Positions 34,121 through 43,946 of a stretch of DNA of 64,000 nt are shown piece after piece (position 1 is the first letter of the stretch; every line of letters starts with the position of its first letter). Made by a program: the position numbers and the translations under genes. The DNA is from Neorhizobium alkalisoli (GTDB taxonomy: Bacteria > Pseudomonadota > Alphaproteobacteria > Rhizobiales > Rhizobiaceae): the NCBI RefSeq assembly GCF_007829835.1, contig NZ_VIWP01000003.1, positions 682,001-746,000 on the forward strand, in the 5' to 3' direction. Below the pieces are notes generated by a model that was not told the DNA's origin, did not search any database, and saw nothing but the letters and a program-made list of their open reading frames with translations.

Positions 34121-35317
34121 ATGGTTCGCATTCTGCCGGTTTTCGCTTCGCTTGCCGTCCTCATGTCGACGGTCACCCTGCCCGCCCATGCCGAAGAGAC
34201 GGCACCGCCGGCAGCGGCCCAGCCGAAACTTCCCGCCATCATCGTCACCGAAGCGGTCAACCGCCCTATGACCGATCGCGTGATAGCGACCGGCACAGTC
34301 AAGCCTGTGGATGATGTCTATGTCATGCCGCTCGTCGATGGCTTGTCGATCCGCACGGTCGACGCCGATGTCAGCGACAGTGTGAAGGCGGGCGATGTGC
34401 TTGCGACGCTAAATGACGATGCGCTGGTGCTGCAGAAGAGCCAGCTGCAGGCCAACAAGGCCAAGGCGGAGGCGAGCGTCGCGCAATACAAGGCGCAGGT
34501 GCTCGAAGCCCAGGCCAATCTCGACGATTACCGCCGCCAGCGCGACCGGACGCAGAAGCTGAATCAGAGCGGCACCACCACCCAGTCGCAGCTCGAACAG
34601 GCAGAGGCCCAGGTCGAGGTTGGTGAAGCCCGCCTCAACGCCGCACGCCAGGCCGTGGCGGTCGGTGAATCCGATATCAAGGTGGTCGAGGCGCAGATCG
34701 AGGATGTCGACCTCAATCTCGCCCGCACCGGCGTGAAAAGCCCGGTCGACGGCGTCATTTCCGCCAAGAATGCCAGGGTCGGCGCGATTGCCAGCGGCTC
34801 CGGCAATCCGCTCTTCACCATCATCAAGAATGGCGCGATCGAACTCGTCGCCGATCTTTCGGAAACCGATATCCAGAAGGTCAAGGTCGGCCAGAAAGCG
34901 GTCATCACCGTCGCCGGTGGCACGACCAGGGTGGAGGGCAAGGTGCGGCTTGTTTCGCCCTCGGTCGATGCGACGACCCGCCTCGGTGCCGTCCATATCG
35001 TCATCGACGGCAAGAGCGGCGCCCGCGACGGCATGTATGCGCATGCCGATATCATCATTGAAGAAACGCAGGCCCTCGCTTTGCCGCTTTCGGCGGTTAC
35101 GACCGGCCGCACCGGCTCCATCACCCGCAAGGTCGATAACGGTGTCGTCAAGCAGGTGAAGATCGAAACCGGCATCCAGGATGGCGGCTTCGTGCAGGTC
35201 GTGAGCGGCCTTTCTGCAGGTGACGTCGTCGTCGCCAAGGCCGGCGCCTTTGTCCGCGACGGCGACCATATCGCTCCGGTACCGGCCAAGCCGGAACCGG
35301 GCGCCGTTTCCAATTGA
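34121..35317 (+). CDS. RND efflux periplasmic adaptor (membrane fusion protein)
   Basis: 398-residue exported adaptor linking an inner-membrane RND pump to an outer-membrane channel. A signal peptide ends near TLPAHA-EE (residue about 24); no lipobox cysteine is present. Then come a biotinyl-lipoyl half motif (VDADVSDSVKAGDVLATLND), a helical hairpin rich in Ala/Gln/Glu (residues about 105-190), the second lipoyl half (GVKSPVDGVISAKNARVGAI) and beta-barrel and proximal domains. The pump gene follows after ten bases. Substrate unknown. Confidence 0.92.
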   Translation: MVRILPVFASLAVLMSTVTLPAHAEETAPPAAAQPKLPAIIVTEAVNRPMTDRVIATGTVKPVDDVYVMPLVDGLSIRTVDADVSDSVKAGDVLATLNDDALVLQKSQLQANKAKAEASVAQYKAQVLEAQANLDDYRRQRDRTQKLNQSGTTTQSQLEQAEAQVEVGEARLNAARQAVAVGESDIKVVEAQIEDVDLNLARTGVKSPVDGVISAKNARVGAIASGSGNPLFTIIKNGAIELVADLSETDIQKVKVGQKAVITVAGGTTRVEGKVRLVSPSVDATTRLGAVHIVIDGKSGARDGMYAHADIIIEETQALALPLSAVTTGRTGSITRKVDNGVVKQVKIETGIQDGGFVQVVSGLSAGDVVVAKAGAFVRDGDHIAPVPAKPEPGAVSN

Positions 35318-35327
35318 GGACAGCCAG

Positions 35328-38300
35328 ATGAACTTTTCCGCCTGGTCCATCCGCAATCCGATCGCGCCGCTGCTCGCCTTCGCGCTGATGCTTTACGTCG
35401 GCATCCAGTCGTTCTATGCGCTGCCGATCACCCGTTTCCCGAATATCGACGTCCCCGTCGTCTCGATCACCGTCAACCAGAGCGGCGCCTCTCCAGCCGA
35501 GCTCGAAATGCAGGTGACGAAGGAGATCGAGGACGCGGTCGCCTCGATCAGCGGCATTGACGAGATCCAGTCGACCGTTACCGATGGCCAGTCGCAGACG
35601 GTCGTCGTATACCGTATCGAAAAGCCCACCAACGAGGCGGTGCAGGACACCAAGGACGCGATCGACAAGATCCGCGGCGACCTTCCGGCCGGCATCGACG
35701 AGCCGATCGTCAGCAAGGTCGATGTCGAGGGCCAGGCGATCCAGACCTTTGCCGTTTCCTCTCCCAATATGACGCTGGAAGAATTGTCCTGGTTCGTCGA
35801 TGACACGGTGACCCGCGCCCTGCAGGGCCAGCCCGGCATCGGCCGCGTCGACCGTTACGGCGGCTCCGACCGTGAGGTGCGCGTCTCGCTCAACGCCGCC
35901 AAGCTCGATGCCTATGGCATTACCGCCGCCGACGTGAACAGCCAGATCCGCGGCACCAACGTCAATCTCGGCTCCGGCCGCGGCCAGGTGGCCGGCAACG
36001 AGCAGACGATCCGCACGCTCGGCGACACCCGCAACGTCGCACAGCTCGCCGATACGACGATCAGCCTGTCGAACGGGCGTTTCGTCAAACTATCGGAACT
36101 CGGCACCGTCACCGACACCTATGAGGAGCCGAAATCCTTCTCGCGCTTCAACGGCACATCTGCAGTCACCTTCGCCGTGTTCCGTGCCAAGGGTGCGAGC
36201 GAGGTCTCAGTCGCCGAAACCGTCGCGACCAGCCTTGATGAGATCCGCAAAGACAATCCGGATGTCGCGATCGAAATGGTCGACGATTCCGTCTATTTCA
36301 CCTATGGCAATTACGAGGCGGCCCTTCACACGCTGATGGAAGGCTCGATCCTCGCCGTCATCGTCGTCTTCCTCTTTCTGCGCAACTGGCGTGCGACGCT
36401 GATTGCCGCGATCGCCCTGCCCCTCTCCGCGATCCCGACCTTCTGGATCATGGACATCATGGGCTTCTCGCTCAACCTCGTCTCCTTCCTGGCATTGACG
36501 CTGGCGACGGGCATTCTTGTCGACGACGCGATCGTCGAGATCGAAAACATCGCCCGCCATATCAAGATGGGCAAGACGCCCTACCGCGCGGCACTGGAAG
36601 CGGCCGACGAAATCGGCCTAGCCGTCATCGCGACCAGCTTCACGATCATCGCCGTCTTCGTACCGGTTTCCTTCATGCCGGGCATTCCCGGCCAATACTT
36701 CATCCAGTTCGGCCTGACCGTCGCCTTCTCGGTGTTCTTCTCGCTGATGGTGGCGCGTCTCGTCACACCGCTGATGGCTGCCTATCTGATGCGCGCCGAA
36801 GACGGGATGGAAGACCATCACGACAATGACGGCTGGCTGATGCGTGCCTATACGCGCCTCGTCACCGGCACGACGCGCAAATGGTACTGGCGTTATGCGA
36901 CGCTGCTCGCTGCGATCGGCTTTCTCGCCGGTTCGATCGTGCTTCTCTCCAAGGTGCCGGGCAGCTTCCTGCCGCCGGACGACTCCTCGCGTGTCGTGCT
37001 TTCCGTTGAGCTGCCGCCGAATGCGACACTCGACGAAACGGCCTCGACCACCGACCGGATTTACGACGCGGTGCGTGGCATCAACGGCGTCGAAAGCGTC
37101 TTCATCCTCGGTGGCGCCTCGCCCAAGGGCGATCTGGAACTGCGCCGCGCCACCGTGCGCGTCATCCTGCAGAATATCGACCATTCGCTGGTCAAGACAC
37201 TCGTCAACAAGGGCCTCGGCGGACTGCCGATCATTGGTGCGTATGTCCCGCATATCAAGGAAAACGGCCGCACGCGGCCGCAGTGGGATGTCGAGAAAGA
37301 CATCTTTGCCGCCGTGCACGGCATTCCTGACGTGCGGATTTCCAAGGTCAACGACCGCGCCGAACGCGACCTCGCCTTCAACTTCCTGTCAAAGAACGAG
37401 GACGACCTGAACGAGGCCGTCAGCCTCCTGGAATCGCGCCTGCGCGCCTCGCCGATCCTCGCGAACGTTTCCTCGGAAGGCGCCCTGCCCCGGCCGGAGC
37501 TGCAGATTCGCCCCCGCATGGCGGAAGCCTCCCGGCTCGGCATCACGCCGCAGCAGATTTCGGAAACGGTGCGCATCGCCACGATCGGCGATATCGACGC
37601 CAACCTGGCAAAGATCTCGCTCGACGACCGGCAGATCCCGATCCGCGTCCAGACCTCGCTCGACGTACGGCGTGATCTCGCCGCGATCAAGGCGCTGAAA
37701 CTGAAAACTTCGACCGGCGCCACCGTGCCGCTCACCACCGTCGCCGACGTCGATTATTCTGAAGGTCCAAGCTCGATCAAGCGCAACAAGCGCGCCCGCG
37801 TCGTGGCGATCGGCTCCGACGTGCCCTTCGGCACGGCGCTCGATACGGCAACGGCGGAGTTCAAGCGCATCGTCGCGGAAACCGAACTGCCGAAAAGCGT
37901 ACATCTGGCCGAAAGCGGTGACGCCAAGGTGCAGGGCGAAATGGTCCAGAGTTTTGGCAATGCCATGCTGATGGGCCTGATGCTGGTTCTGGTCGTGCTG
38001 ATCCTGCTGTTCAAGGATGTCATCCAGCCCTTCACCATCCTGTTCTCGCTGCCGCTGGCGATCGGTGGCGTGGCGGCGGCGTTGATCGTCACCCAGAACG
38101 CACTCTCCATGCCCGTGCTGATCGGCATCCTGATGCTGATGGGCATCGTGACGAAAAACGCCATCCTGCTCGTCGATTTCGCGATCGAGATGAAGCGGCA
38201 TGGACTGGAACGCGTGCATGCCATGGTCGAGGCCGGCCGCAAGCGCGCCCGCCCGATCATCATGACCTCGATCGCCATGTCGGCCGGCATGCTGCCCTCG

Positions 38301-38657
38301 GCACTCGGCGTCGGCGAAGGCGGCTCGTTCCGCGCGCCGATGGCGATCGCCGTGATCGGCGGCATCATCGTCTCGACCGTGCTGTCGCTGCTCGTCGTCC
38401 CGTCCTTCTTCCTGATCATGGACGACCTGTCACGCCTGCTCGGCCGCATCTTCGGCCGCATGGTCGGCAAGAAAGAAGAGGAAGGCCCGACCTTCTCCAA
38501 CGAGGAACTCAGCCGCAAGGCGGAGGACAATGCCCGTTCGATCGCTTCACTGCAGAAGCGTCTGGGCCAGGGCAATGGTGCAGAGTCGGAAGACACATCT
38601 GCCAGCGGACAGACGGGCGCCAAGGTGTTGCGACTGCCGCCCATGGCTGCCGAATAG
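35328..38657 (+). CDS. RND-family efflux pump inner-membrane subunit
   Basis: Proton-driven exporter of 1109 residues with twelve membrane helices and two large periplasmic loops, as in HAE1/MdtC-type pumps. Helix 4 holds the proton-relay pair in GILVDDAIVEIENIARH, and helix 10 the lysine in GIVTKNAILLVDFA. ATG 35328 has GAGGA eight bases before it; the longer frame from 35220 overlaps the adaptor and is rejected. The C-terminal about 70 residues are a charged cytoplasmic tail. No outer-membrane channel gene is adjacent, so a shared TolC-type protein is likely. Confidence 0.93.
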   Translation: MNFSAWSIRNPIAPLLAFALMLYVGIQSFYALPITRFPNIDVPVVSITVNQSGASPAELEMQVTKEIEDAVASISGIDEIQSTVTDGQSQTVVVYRIEKPTNEAVQDTKDAIDKIRGDLPAGIDEPIVSKVDVEGQAIQTFAVSSPNMTLEELSWFVDDTVTRALQGQPGIGRVDRYGGSDREVRVSLNAAKLDAYGITAADVNSQIRGTNVNLGSGRGQVAGNEQTIRTLGDTRNVAQLADTTISLSNGRFVKLSELGTVTDTYEEPKSFSRFNGTSAVTFAVFRAKGASEVSVAETVATSLDEIRKDNPDVAIEMVDDSVYFTYGNYEAALHTLMEGSILAVIVVFLFLRNWRATLIAAIALPLSAIPTFWIMDIMGFSLNLVSFLALTLATGILVDDAIVEIENIARHIKMGKTPYRAALEAADEIGLAVIATSFTIIAVFVPVSFMPGIPGQYFIQFGLTVAFSVFFSLMVARLVTPLMAAYLMRAEDGMEDHHDNDGWLMRAYTRLVTGTTRKWYWRYATLLAAIGFLAGSIVLLSKVPGSFLPPDDSSRVVLSVELPPNATLDETASTTDRIYDAVRGINGVESVFILGGASPKGDLELRRATVRVILQNIDHSLVKTLVNKGLGGLPIIGAYVPHIKENGRTRPQWDVEKDIFAAVHGIPDVRISKVNDRAERDLAFNFLSKNEDDLNEAVSLLESRLRASPILANVSSEGALPRPELQIRPRMAEASRLGITPQQISETVRIATIGDIDANLAKISLDDRQIPIRVQTSLDVRRDLAAIKALKLKTSTGATVPLTTVADVDYSEGPSSIKRNKRARVVAIGSDVPFGTALDTATAEFKRIVAETELPKSVHLAESGDAKVQGEMVQSFGNAMLMGLMLVLVVLILLFKDVIQPFTILFSLPLAIGGVAAALIVTQNALSMPVLIGILMLMGIVTKNAILLVDFAIEMKRHGLERVHAMVEAGRKRARPIIMTSIAMSAGMLPSALGVGEGGSFRAPMAIAVIGGIIVSTVLSLLVVPSFFLIMDDLSRLLGRIFGRMVGKKEEEGPTFSNEELSRKAEDNARSIASLQKRLGQGNGAESEDTSASGQTGAKVLRLPPMAAE

Positions 38658-38680
38658 CAACAACGGCATATCCAAAGTTT

Positions 38681-38716
38681 GAAACCGCCGGGCTTGAAAA
38701 CCCGGCGTTTCTGTTT
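38681..38716 (+). terminator. Terminator after RND pump gene
   Basis: CGCCGGG-CTTGAAAA-CCCGGCG stem-loop (38686-38707) followed by TTTCTGTTT. Confidence 0.85.
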
Positions 38717-38751
38717 GCCCCACCGATAAGGTGTCGGAAAATTTCGCAAAT

Positions 38752-38765
38752 TTGATTGATGTCAA
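38752..38765. promoter_or_regulatory. FNR/NnrR-type box
   Basis: TTGAT-TGAT-GTCAA fits the TTGAY-N4-RTCAA consensus of Fnr-type regulators. It lies about 66 bases before the Crp/Fnr gene start. That gene's recognition helix carries the E-x-x-S-R motif that reads TTGA half-sites, so autoregulation is likely. Confidence 0.75.
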
Positions 38766-38823
38766 AACGCGCTTTCCAGAAAACGCTACTTTAGCGTCAA
38801 TACAACTTTTGGCGGCATTCGGA

Positions 38824-39528
38824 ATGGAAGCGACGGCAATCATGATGAACAGCAATATCCAGCTTACGAGCCGCGACAAGGCGGTGCTGATGAAGGCCCC
38901 CTTCCTCAACAGCCTTGGGGGCAGTTCGCTGGTCAACATGCTGGCGACGATGGGTGTTCAGACCCTGGCGGCCCGTGCAACGGTGTTTCGCGAAGGCGAA
39001 AATGCCGAAGCCTTCTATTGCGTGCTGAGCGGTTATGTCCGCCTTTACCGGTTGAGCCGGGATGGTCGCGAGGCGGATATCCGCATCTGTGCGCCGGGCG
39101 ACACCTTTGCCGAATGCCTTCTCTACACGGATCAGAAATACCCGTTCCACGCCCAGGCAACCGAAACCTGCACCATTGCGCATTTCGATCTCGAAGCCGT
39201 AAAGAGCCTTGCAGAGCATGATCCGGAAGTGGCGCGCGCCATCATGGCTTCGCTCTCCCGTCATCTTCTGAGCACGATGGAATGTGTCGCCAATGACCGC
39301 CTCTTCACGGCGCCGCAGCGGGTGGCGAATTATATTCTGAGCCGCTGCCCGGTTGATGGTGGTCCGGCCTCGATCCGCTTGCCCTTCCAGAAGAGCCTGC
39401 TTGCCGGCATGCTCGGCCTTGCGCCGGAAGCGCTCTCGCGCGCCTTCTCCAGCCTGCGCAAGACCGGCGTGACCGTGCGCGGGCGCATGATCCAGGTGGT
39501 CGACGTTCAGGCACTTCGGCAGATCTGA
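38824..39528 (+). CDS. Crp/Fnr-family regulator (without FeS cysteines)
   Basis: 234-residue regulator: cyclic-nucleotide-binding-type beta barrel (residues about 40-140, with GYVRLYRLSRDGREADI and PGDTFAEC), long dimer helix, and C-terminal winged helix with recognition segment LGLAPEALSRAFSSL. E-A-L-S-R gives Fnr-type DNA specificity. The four-cysteine N-terminal cluster of oxygen-sensing FNR is absent, so a DNR/NnrR or FixK-like sensor mode is more likely. Start ATG 38824 is a choice (alternative 38842/38845); ATG 38731 is rejected because the FNR box would lie inside the gene. Confidence 0.87.
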   Translation: MEATAIMMNSNIQLTSRDKAVLMKAPFLNSLGGSSLVNMLATMGVQTLAARATVFREGENAEAFYCVLSGYVRLYRLSRDGREADIRICAPGDTFAECLLYTDQKYPFHAQATETCTIAHFDLEAVKSLAEHDPEVARAIMASLSRHLLSTMECVANDRLFTAPQRVANYILSRCPVDGGPASIRLPFQKSLLAGMLGLAPEALSRAFSSLRKTGVTVRGRMIQVVDVQALRQI

Positions 39529-39634
39529 AACAAGTCTCCCAAGACGAGAAATTTGCAGAAAGGCCTACCTGGCGGCAGGGCCTTTTCGCAGACGCATGTC
39601 GCACCGCTGGCGGGCGGTGATGACAATGCAAAAA

Positions 39635-39680
39635 CAGGCCGGCGATCCAACCCCCTCGGTATCGCCGGCCTGATATTTTT
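39635..39680. terminator. Bidirectional terminator between Crp/Fnr gene and ureG
   Basis: CAGGCCGGCGAT pairs perfectly with ATCGCCGGCCTG (12 bp). The loop is 14 bases. ATATTTTT follows on the plus strand, and reading the minus strand the stem is followed by TTTTTG, so it can end both converging transcripts. Confidence 0.88.
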
Positions 39681-39711
39681 AGAGCCTGATATTTTTAGAG
39701 CCTGATATTTT
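39669..39711 (+). repeat. 16-base tandem repeat of the terminator tail
   Basis: CCTGATATTTTTAGAG occurs twice in direct tandem (39669-39684, 39685-39700) followed by a partial third copy CCTGATATTTT. It duplicates the T-rich tail of the preceding terminator stem. Confidence 0.85.
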
Positions 39712-39723
39712 CAAGGCGCTACA

Positions 39724-39820
39724 GCATGTCGCGCAAAAGTGTGCCGCGGTTTTGCGAAAACGACATGCCCAAAAGAACTAAAGCGTACGGAGCGAATCTG
39801 AAAGATCGCGACGCGCTTTA
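39724..39820. repeat. Rhizobial palindromic intergenic repeat
   Basis: GCATGTCG...CGACATGC (39724-39768) with nested GCAAAA/TTTTGC, followed by TAAAGCG...CGCTTTA (39779-39820). The two-palindrome layout with GACATGC and GCGACGCGCTTTA matches a repeat I recall as abundant in rhizobial genomes. It ends just before the ureG stop. Confidence 0.7.
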
Positions 39821-39828
39821 GGATCGCC

Positions 39829-40446
39829 TCAGGCGCCAAGACCGCCCTGCAATTCCAGAAACCGCACGACATGGTCGACGCCTTCGCCACGCTTCAGGTC
39901 GGTAAAGACATGCGGCTTCATCTCGCGCATGCGCGAAGCATCGCGGTCCATCACGTCGATATCGACATCGACATAAGGCGCGAGATCCTTCTTGTTGATG
40001 ATCAGCAGATCCGAGCGGGTAATCCCCGGCCCACCCTTGCGGGGGATTTCCTCACCCTGGCAGGTCGAGATGACATAAATGGTGAGATCCGCCAGATCCG
40101 GCGAGAAGGTAGCGGCAAGATTGTCGCCGCCGGATTCGATGAAGACGACATCGAGATCAGGAATGCGCTCATTGAGGCCGGCGATCGCCTGCAGATTGAT
40201 CGTCGCATCCTCGCGGATGGCCGTATGCGGGCAGCCGCCCGTTTCGACGCCGACGATCCGGTCCGACGAAAGCGCCTGCATGCGCACCAGCGCATCGGCA
40301 TCTTCCTTCGTGTAGATATCGTTGGTGACGACGGCGACGGAATATTTTTCGCGCATCGCCTTGCAGAGCTTTTCGGTCAGCGCCGTCTTGCCCGAGCCGA
40401 CCGGGCCGCCAATGCCGACACGCAACGGACCATTTGCCGATTTCAT
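39829..40446 (-). CDS. ureG: Urease accessory GTPase UreG
   Basis: Cytoplasmic GTPase of 205 residues that, with UreF and UreD, drives GTP-dependent nickel insertion into urease. P-loop GPVGSGKT at 14-21, the metal-binding CPH motif in [14 protein letters not shown], the [13 protein letters not shown] switch, and the guanine-specificity motif INKKD are all present. It is the last gene of the urease operon, 41 bases after ureF, and is followed by the bidirectional terminator. Confidence 0.97.
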   Translation of the reverse strand: MKSANGPLRVGIGGPVGSGKTALTEKLCKAMREKYSVAVVTNDIYTKEDADALVRMQALSSDRIVGVETGGCPHTAIREDATINLQAIAGLNERIPDLDVVFIESGGDNLAATFSPDLADLTIYVISTCQGEEIPRKGGPGITRSDLLIINKKDLAPYVDVDIDVMDRDASRMREMKPHVFTDLKRGEGVDHVVRFLELQGGLGA

Positions 40447-40487
40447 GAAAATATCCTTTCAAATTCAGATCCAGCTTAGACCTGCTC

Positions 40488-41174
40488 TCAGGAGCGGAAA
40501 AGCCGGGAATGCTGTGTTTCATGCCGCAGCGACGAAATCTCCGCCTGGATCGCGGCACCGCCGAGATCATCCAGCGTCAGATCTTTCGCACGCCCGGCAA
40601 AATTCTCGATTGCCGGCTCCAGTCCGGCAAGCACACCAAGCCCCTGCGCCTGACCGCAGACACCGAGCCGGATCCCCGCCGAAACCGCCTGCGAGACGGC
40701 CGCATGCAGATAGGCCGCAAGCGCCTGTTCCACCGCAATGCCATGCGCCGCCGCGACCGCACCGACAGCCACCGGAAACGGCACATCCTTCGGCATGATC
40801 GCAAGGACGGGAGCCGGCCATGCCGCGGCGGCAGCCGCAAAACCTCGCCCGAGCGACAGGGTTTCCGCATGGCGCTCGGCCGAGCCCGCAAGGGCTAACC
40901 CGAGCCCGGCAACGTCCGCCAGCCGCGCCGTATCCTGATGGCTCTGCCAGCCCTCGGCCAGAAGCACGCCATCGGTCCAGAGCGCACCATGGCCGATGAG
41001 AACAGTCAGCCAATGGCCAAGACCATTCGCATCCGTCACCAGACGATCATGCACGGCCCGCTCCAGCCCACCCGACCAGGCAAACCCGCCGATCGGAAAG
41101 GCCGGCGACAGCCATGCCATCAGTCGCAGAAGGGCCTGGGTCTGCATGCCGGAATTCATTCCTGCTGAATTCAT
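40488..41174 (-). CDS. ureF: Urease accessory protein UreF
   Basis: All-helical accessory protein, 228 residues, that bridges UreD and UreG in the activation complex. Family segments LLRLMAWLSPAFPIGGFAWSGGLE near the N-terminus and the helices with GIAVEQALAAYLHA are typical. Three in-frame ATGs (41174, 41159, 41147) are possible starts; the third begins at the conserved MQTQALLRLMAW. It starts 12 bases after ureE. Confidence 0.95.
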   Translation of the reverse strand: MNSAGMNSGMQTQALLRLMAWLSPAFPIGGFAWSGGLERAVHDRLVTDANGLGHWLTVLIGHGALWTDGVLLAEGWQSHQDTARLADVAGLGLALAGSAERHAETLSLGRGFAAAAAAWPAPVLAIMPKDVPFPVAVGAVAAAHGIAVEQALAAYLHAAVSQAVSAGIRLGVCGQAQGLGVLAGLEPAIENFAGRAKDLTLDDLGGAAIQAEISSLRHETQHSRLFRS

Positions 41175-41186
41175 ACGATCCGGGTC

Positions 41187-41693
41187 TTAATGATCATGGC
41201 CATGATGATCATGATCGTGGTGATCGTGCCCATGATGGTCGTGTCCATGCGAATGGCCGCCATGCGAGTGGTAAGCGCCCCGCGCCGGCTGGAACGGTTC
41301 CTCGATATCGTAGACCGTGGCCCCCAGCCCCTGCAGCATCGAGCGGATGACGTGGTCGCGCAGGATGAGAATCCGGTCTTCCTCGATCTGCGCCGAGAGA
41401 TGCCGGTTGCCGAGATGCCAGGCCAGTTCGATCAGATGCAGCGTATCGCGCGCCTTGACCTCAAACAGCTTTTCCGGCGCCGCCTGCACCTCGACCGTAT
41501 CGCCATTGTCGAGCACCAGTCGGTCGCCGTGATGGAAAAGCACGGCTTCCTTCAGGTCGAGCATGACCATGTCGCCATTCGACAAATGCAGCAGCTTGCG
41601 GCGCAGATGCCGCAGGTCATGCGGCAAGGTCACGATATCGACCGGCGGATCGGTGATCTCGCCGGCGGGGCGGTAGGAATGGATATGCTGCAT
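41187..41693 (-). CDS. ureE: Urease nickel chaperone UreE with His-rich tail
   Basis: Nickel-binding chaperone, 168 residues, that delivers nickel to the UreG-containing complex. The N-terminal peptide-binding-like domain and the central metal-binding domain (with [12 protein letters not shown]) are complete. The C-terminal about 26 residues consist mostly of His, Asp and Gly (HDHHGHD-type repeats), a metal-storage tail as in Klebsiella UreE. Eleven bases separate it from ureC. Confidence 0.96.
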   Translation of the reverse strand: MQHIHSYRPAGEITDPPVDIVTLPHDLRHLRRKLLHLSNGDMVMLDLKEAVLFHHGDRLVLDNGDTVEVQAAPEKLFEVKARDTLHLIELAWHLGNRHLSAQIEEDRILILRDHVIRSMLQGLGATVYDIEEPFQPARGAYHSHGGHSHGHDHHGHDHHDHDHHGHDH

Positions 41694-41704
41694 TTCGAAA
41701 AACC

Positions 41705-43414
41705 TCAGAACAGGAAGTAACGCTGCGCCATCGGCAACACGGTTGCCGGCTTGCAGGTGAGCAGTTCGCCATCGGCACGCACTTCATAGGTCTCCGGATC
41801 GACCTCCACATGCGGCGTTGCCGAATTGTGGATCATCGAAGCTTTGCCGATACCGCCGCGGACGTTCTTCACCGCTACCAGCTTCTTGGCAACGCCGAGC
41901 TTGTGGGCAAGGCCGCCATCGAGCGACGCCTGGGATACGAAGGTGACGGAGGAATTGGTCCGCAGCTTACCATAGGCGGCAAACATCGGGCGGTAATGCA
42001 TCGGCTGCGGCGTCGGGATCGAGGCGTTCGGATCGCCCATCGGCGCTGCCGCGATCGAGCCGCCGAGCAGAACCATTTCCGGTTTCACGCCGAAGAAAGC
42101 CGGGCTCCAGAGCACGAGATCAGCGCGTTTGCCGACTTCGACCGAGCCAATCTCATGCGAGACGCCATGGGCGATCGCCGGGTTGATCGTGTATTTGGCG
42201 ATGTAGCGCTTAACGCGAAAATTGTCATTGTCGCCGGTCTCGTCCTTCAGCTGGCCGCGCTGGCGCTTCATCTTGTCGGCCGTCTGCCAGGTGCGGATCG
42301 CCACCTCGCCGACGCGACCCATGGCCTGGCTGTCGGAGGAGATGATCGAGAAGGCGCCGATATCGTGCAGAATGTCTTCGGCCGCGATCGTTTCCTTGCG
42401 GATGCGGCTTTCGGCAAAGGCGATGTCTTCCGGGATGGACGGCGACAGGTGGTGGCAGACCATCAGCATGTCGAGATGTTCGGCAAGCGTGTTGACCGTA
42501 TAGGGCCGCGTCGGGTTGGTCGAGGACGGGATGACGTTCGGATTGCCGCAAACCTTGATGATATCGGGCGCATGGCCACCGCCCGCCCCTTCCGTATGGA
42601 ACGCATGGATGGTGCGACCAGCAATCGCCTTCACCGTATCTTCAACAAAGCCCGACTCGTTCAGCGTGTCGGTGTGGATCATCACCTGCACGTCGAATGC
42701 GTCGGCGACGGTGAGGCAATTGTCGATAGCCGCCGGTGTCGTGCCCCAGTCCTCATGCAGTTTCAGCGACGAGGCGCCGGCAAGGATCATTTCCTCGAGT
42801 GGCTTCGGCAGCGAGGCATTGCCCTTGCCGGCAAGCGCGAGGTTCATCGGGAAAGCGTCAAAGCTCTCGATCATCCGCTCGATATGCCAGGCGCCGGTGC
42901 AGGTGGTGGCCAGCGTGCCATGCGCCGGGCCGGAGCCGCCGCCGAGCATGCAGGTAATGCCCGACATCAGCGCTTCCTCGATCTGCTGCGGGCAGATGTA
43001 GTGAATGTGGGCGTCCATGCCGCCCGCCGTCAGGATTTTTCCTTCGCCTGCAATCGCCTCGGTCGAGGGACCGACGATGATCGTCACGCCCGGCTGCGTA
43101 TCCGGATTGCCGGCTTTGCCGATCGCATGGATACGGCCGTCCTTGAGACCGACATCGGCCTTGTAGATGCCGGTATGGTCGACGATCAGAGCATTGGTGA
43201 TGACCGTATCGACGGCCCCTTCGGTCCGCGTCGCCTGGCTCTGGCCCATGCCGTCACGAATAACCTTGCCGCCCCCGAATTTCACCTCTTCGCCATAGGT
43301 GGTGAAATCGCGCTCAACCTCGATGAAAAGCTCAGTATCGGCCAGCCGCACCTTGTCGCCGGTGGTCGGGCCGAACATGGAGGCATAGGCGGCGCGGGAC
43401 ATTTTGTAGGACAT
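41705..43414 (-). CDS. ureC: Urease alpha subunit (catalytic)
   Basis: Large catalytic subunit, 569 residues, hydrolysing urea to ammonia and carbamate with two nickel ions. Active-site residues are all present: H136 and H138 in [11 protein letters not shown], the carbamylated lysine K218 in [11 protein letters not shown]247 in MIHTDT, H273 in AFHTEG, flap C320 and H321 in VCHHLSP, and D361 in SSDSQAMG. Separate ureA and ureB genes show the three-subunit bacterial type. Three unrelated small genes intervene between ureA and ureC. Confidence 0.98.
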   Translation of the reverse strand: MSYKMSRAAYASMFGPTTGDKVRLADTELFIEVERDFTTYGEEVKFGGGKVIRDGMGQSQATRTEGAVDTVITNALIVDHTGIYKADVGLKDGRIHAIGKAGNPDTQPGVTIIVGPSTEAIAGEGKILTAGGMDAHIHYICPQQIEEALMSGITCMLGGGSGPAHGTLATTCTGAWHIERMIESFDAFPMNLALAGKGNASLPKPLEEMILAGASSLKLHEDWGTTPAAIDNCLTVADAFDVQVMIHTDTLNESGFVEDTVKAIAGRTIHAFHTEGAGGGHAPDIIKVCGNPNVIPSSTNPTRPYTVNTLAEHLDMLMVCHHLSPSIPEDIAFAESRIRKETIAAEDILHDIGAFSIISSDSQAMGRVGEVAIRTWQTADKMKRQRGQLKDETGDNDNFRVKRYIAKYTINPAIAHGVSHEIGSVEVGKRADLVLWSPAFFGVKPEMVLLGGSIAAAPMGDPNASIPTPQPMHYRPMFAAYGKLRTNSSVTFVSQASLDGGLAHKLGVAKKLVAVKNVRGGIGKASMIHNSATPHVEVDPETYEVRADGELLTCKPATVLPMAQRYFLF

Positions 43415-43482
43415 GGGCGGTCTACCTCGTCAGCTCGGTAAAATAAGAAATCTTCAAAGCGGCTTGATCGTGTTTGCGGACA

Positions 43483-43905
43483 TCAGTTCCGGAATCCGTC
43501 TTCCAGGATCCTCAGTTCCGCCGTCCTCTTCTTCGTCAGATCGGCAAGGCATTCCAGGCCGAATTCCATCTCGAGCGATCCGCCATGCACCTGATAGGCA
43601 AAGGCATCGCAATGGGCGTCGCGATAGGCGATCCAGGCCCGCTGTCCCTTGACCAGAGCGGCATCCGCGCCCTGCTGGTCGGGAATACTTTCATTATCCG
43701 CGTCCCGTGCCTTCGCCGCTTTGCGGGTCAGGAGATACTGGACGTTCAATGCCTTGTCGGCCGTATCAAAACCTTTTTGCGCACAGATGTTCATGTCAGC
43801 CTGCGTCTGGGCATTTTTGCAGTCCGGCTTGTCGTCCGCCTCGACCGGCGCATCCATCAGAAGCACACAGCCGCAGAGCATGGGCAAAAGCAGAGCCTTC
43901 AGCAT
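43483..43905 (-). CDS. LprI/DUF1311-type exported protein inside urease operon
   Basis: Exported protein of 140 residues. A signal peptide (LLLPMLCGCVLLMDAPVEA) precedes a domain with paired cysteines (PDCKNAQTQADMNICAQ; DAHCDAF; LECLADLTKKRTAEL) characteristic of the lysozyme-inhibitor LprI N-terminal (DUF1311) family. Some members inhibit lysozyme; others are of unknown role. It lies between the GFA gene and ureC, same strand, so it is probably co-transcribed. No link to urease chemistry is apparent. Confidence 0.82.
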   Translation of the reverse strand: MLKALLLPMLCGCVLLMDAPVEADDKPDCKNAQTQADMNICAQKGFDTADKALNVQYLLTRKAAKARDADNESIPDQQGADAALVKGQRAWIAYRDAHCDAFAYQVHGGSLEMEFGLECLADLTKKRTAELRILEDGFRN

Positions 43906-43946
43906 CGTCTCCTCCCCATTCCCGTCAAATCCATGCCTGCAATCGT

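Noticed and set aside
41187..41280. Short tandem DNA repeat (CATGATGATCATGATCG-like)
   Set aside because: It is simply the coding sequence of the His-rich tail of UreE, not an independent repeat or CRISPR.
41810..43441. 543-codon plus-strand open frame
   Set aside because: Antisense shadow of ureC, rich in Arg, Asp and His with no recognisable domain.
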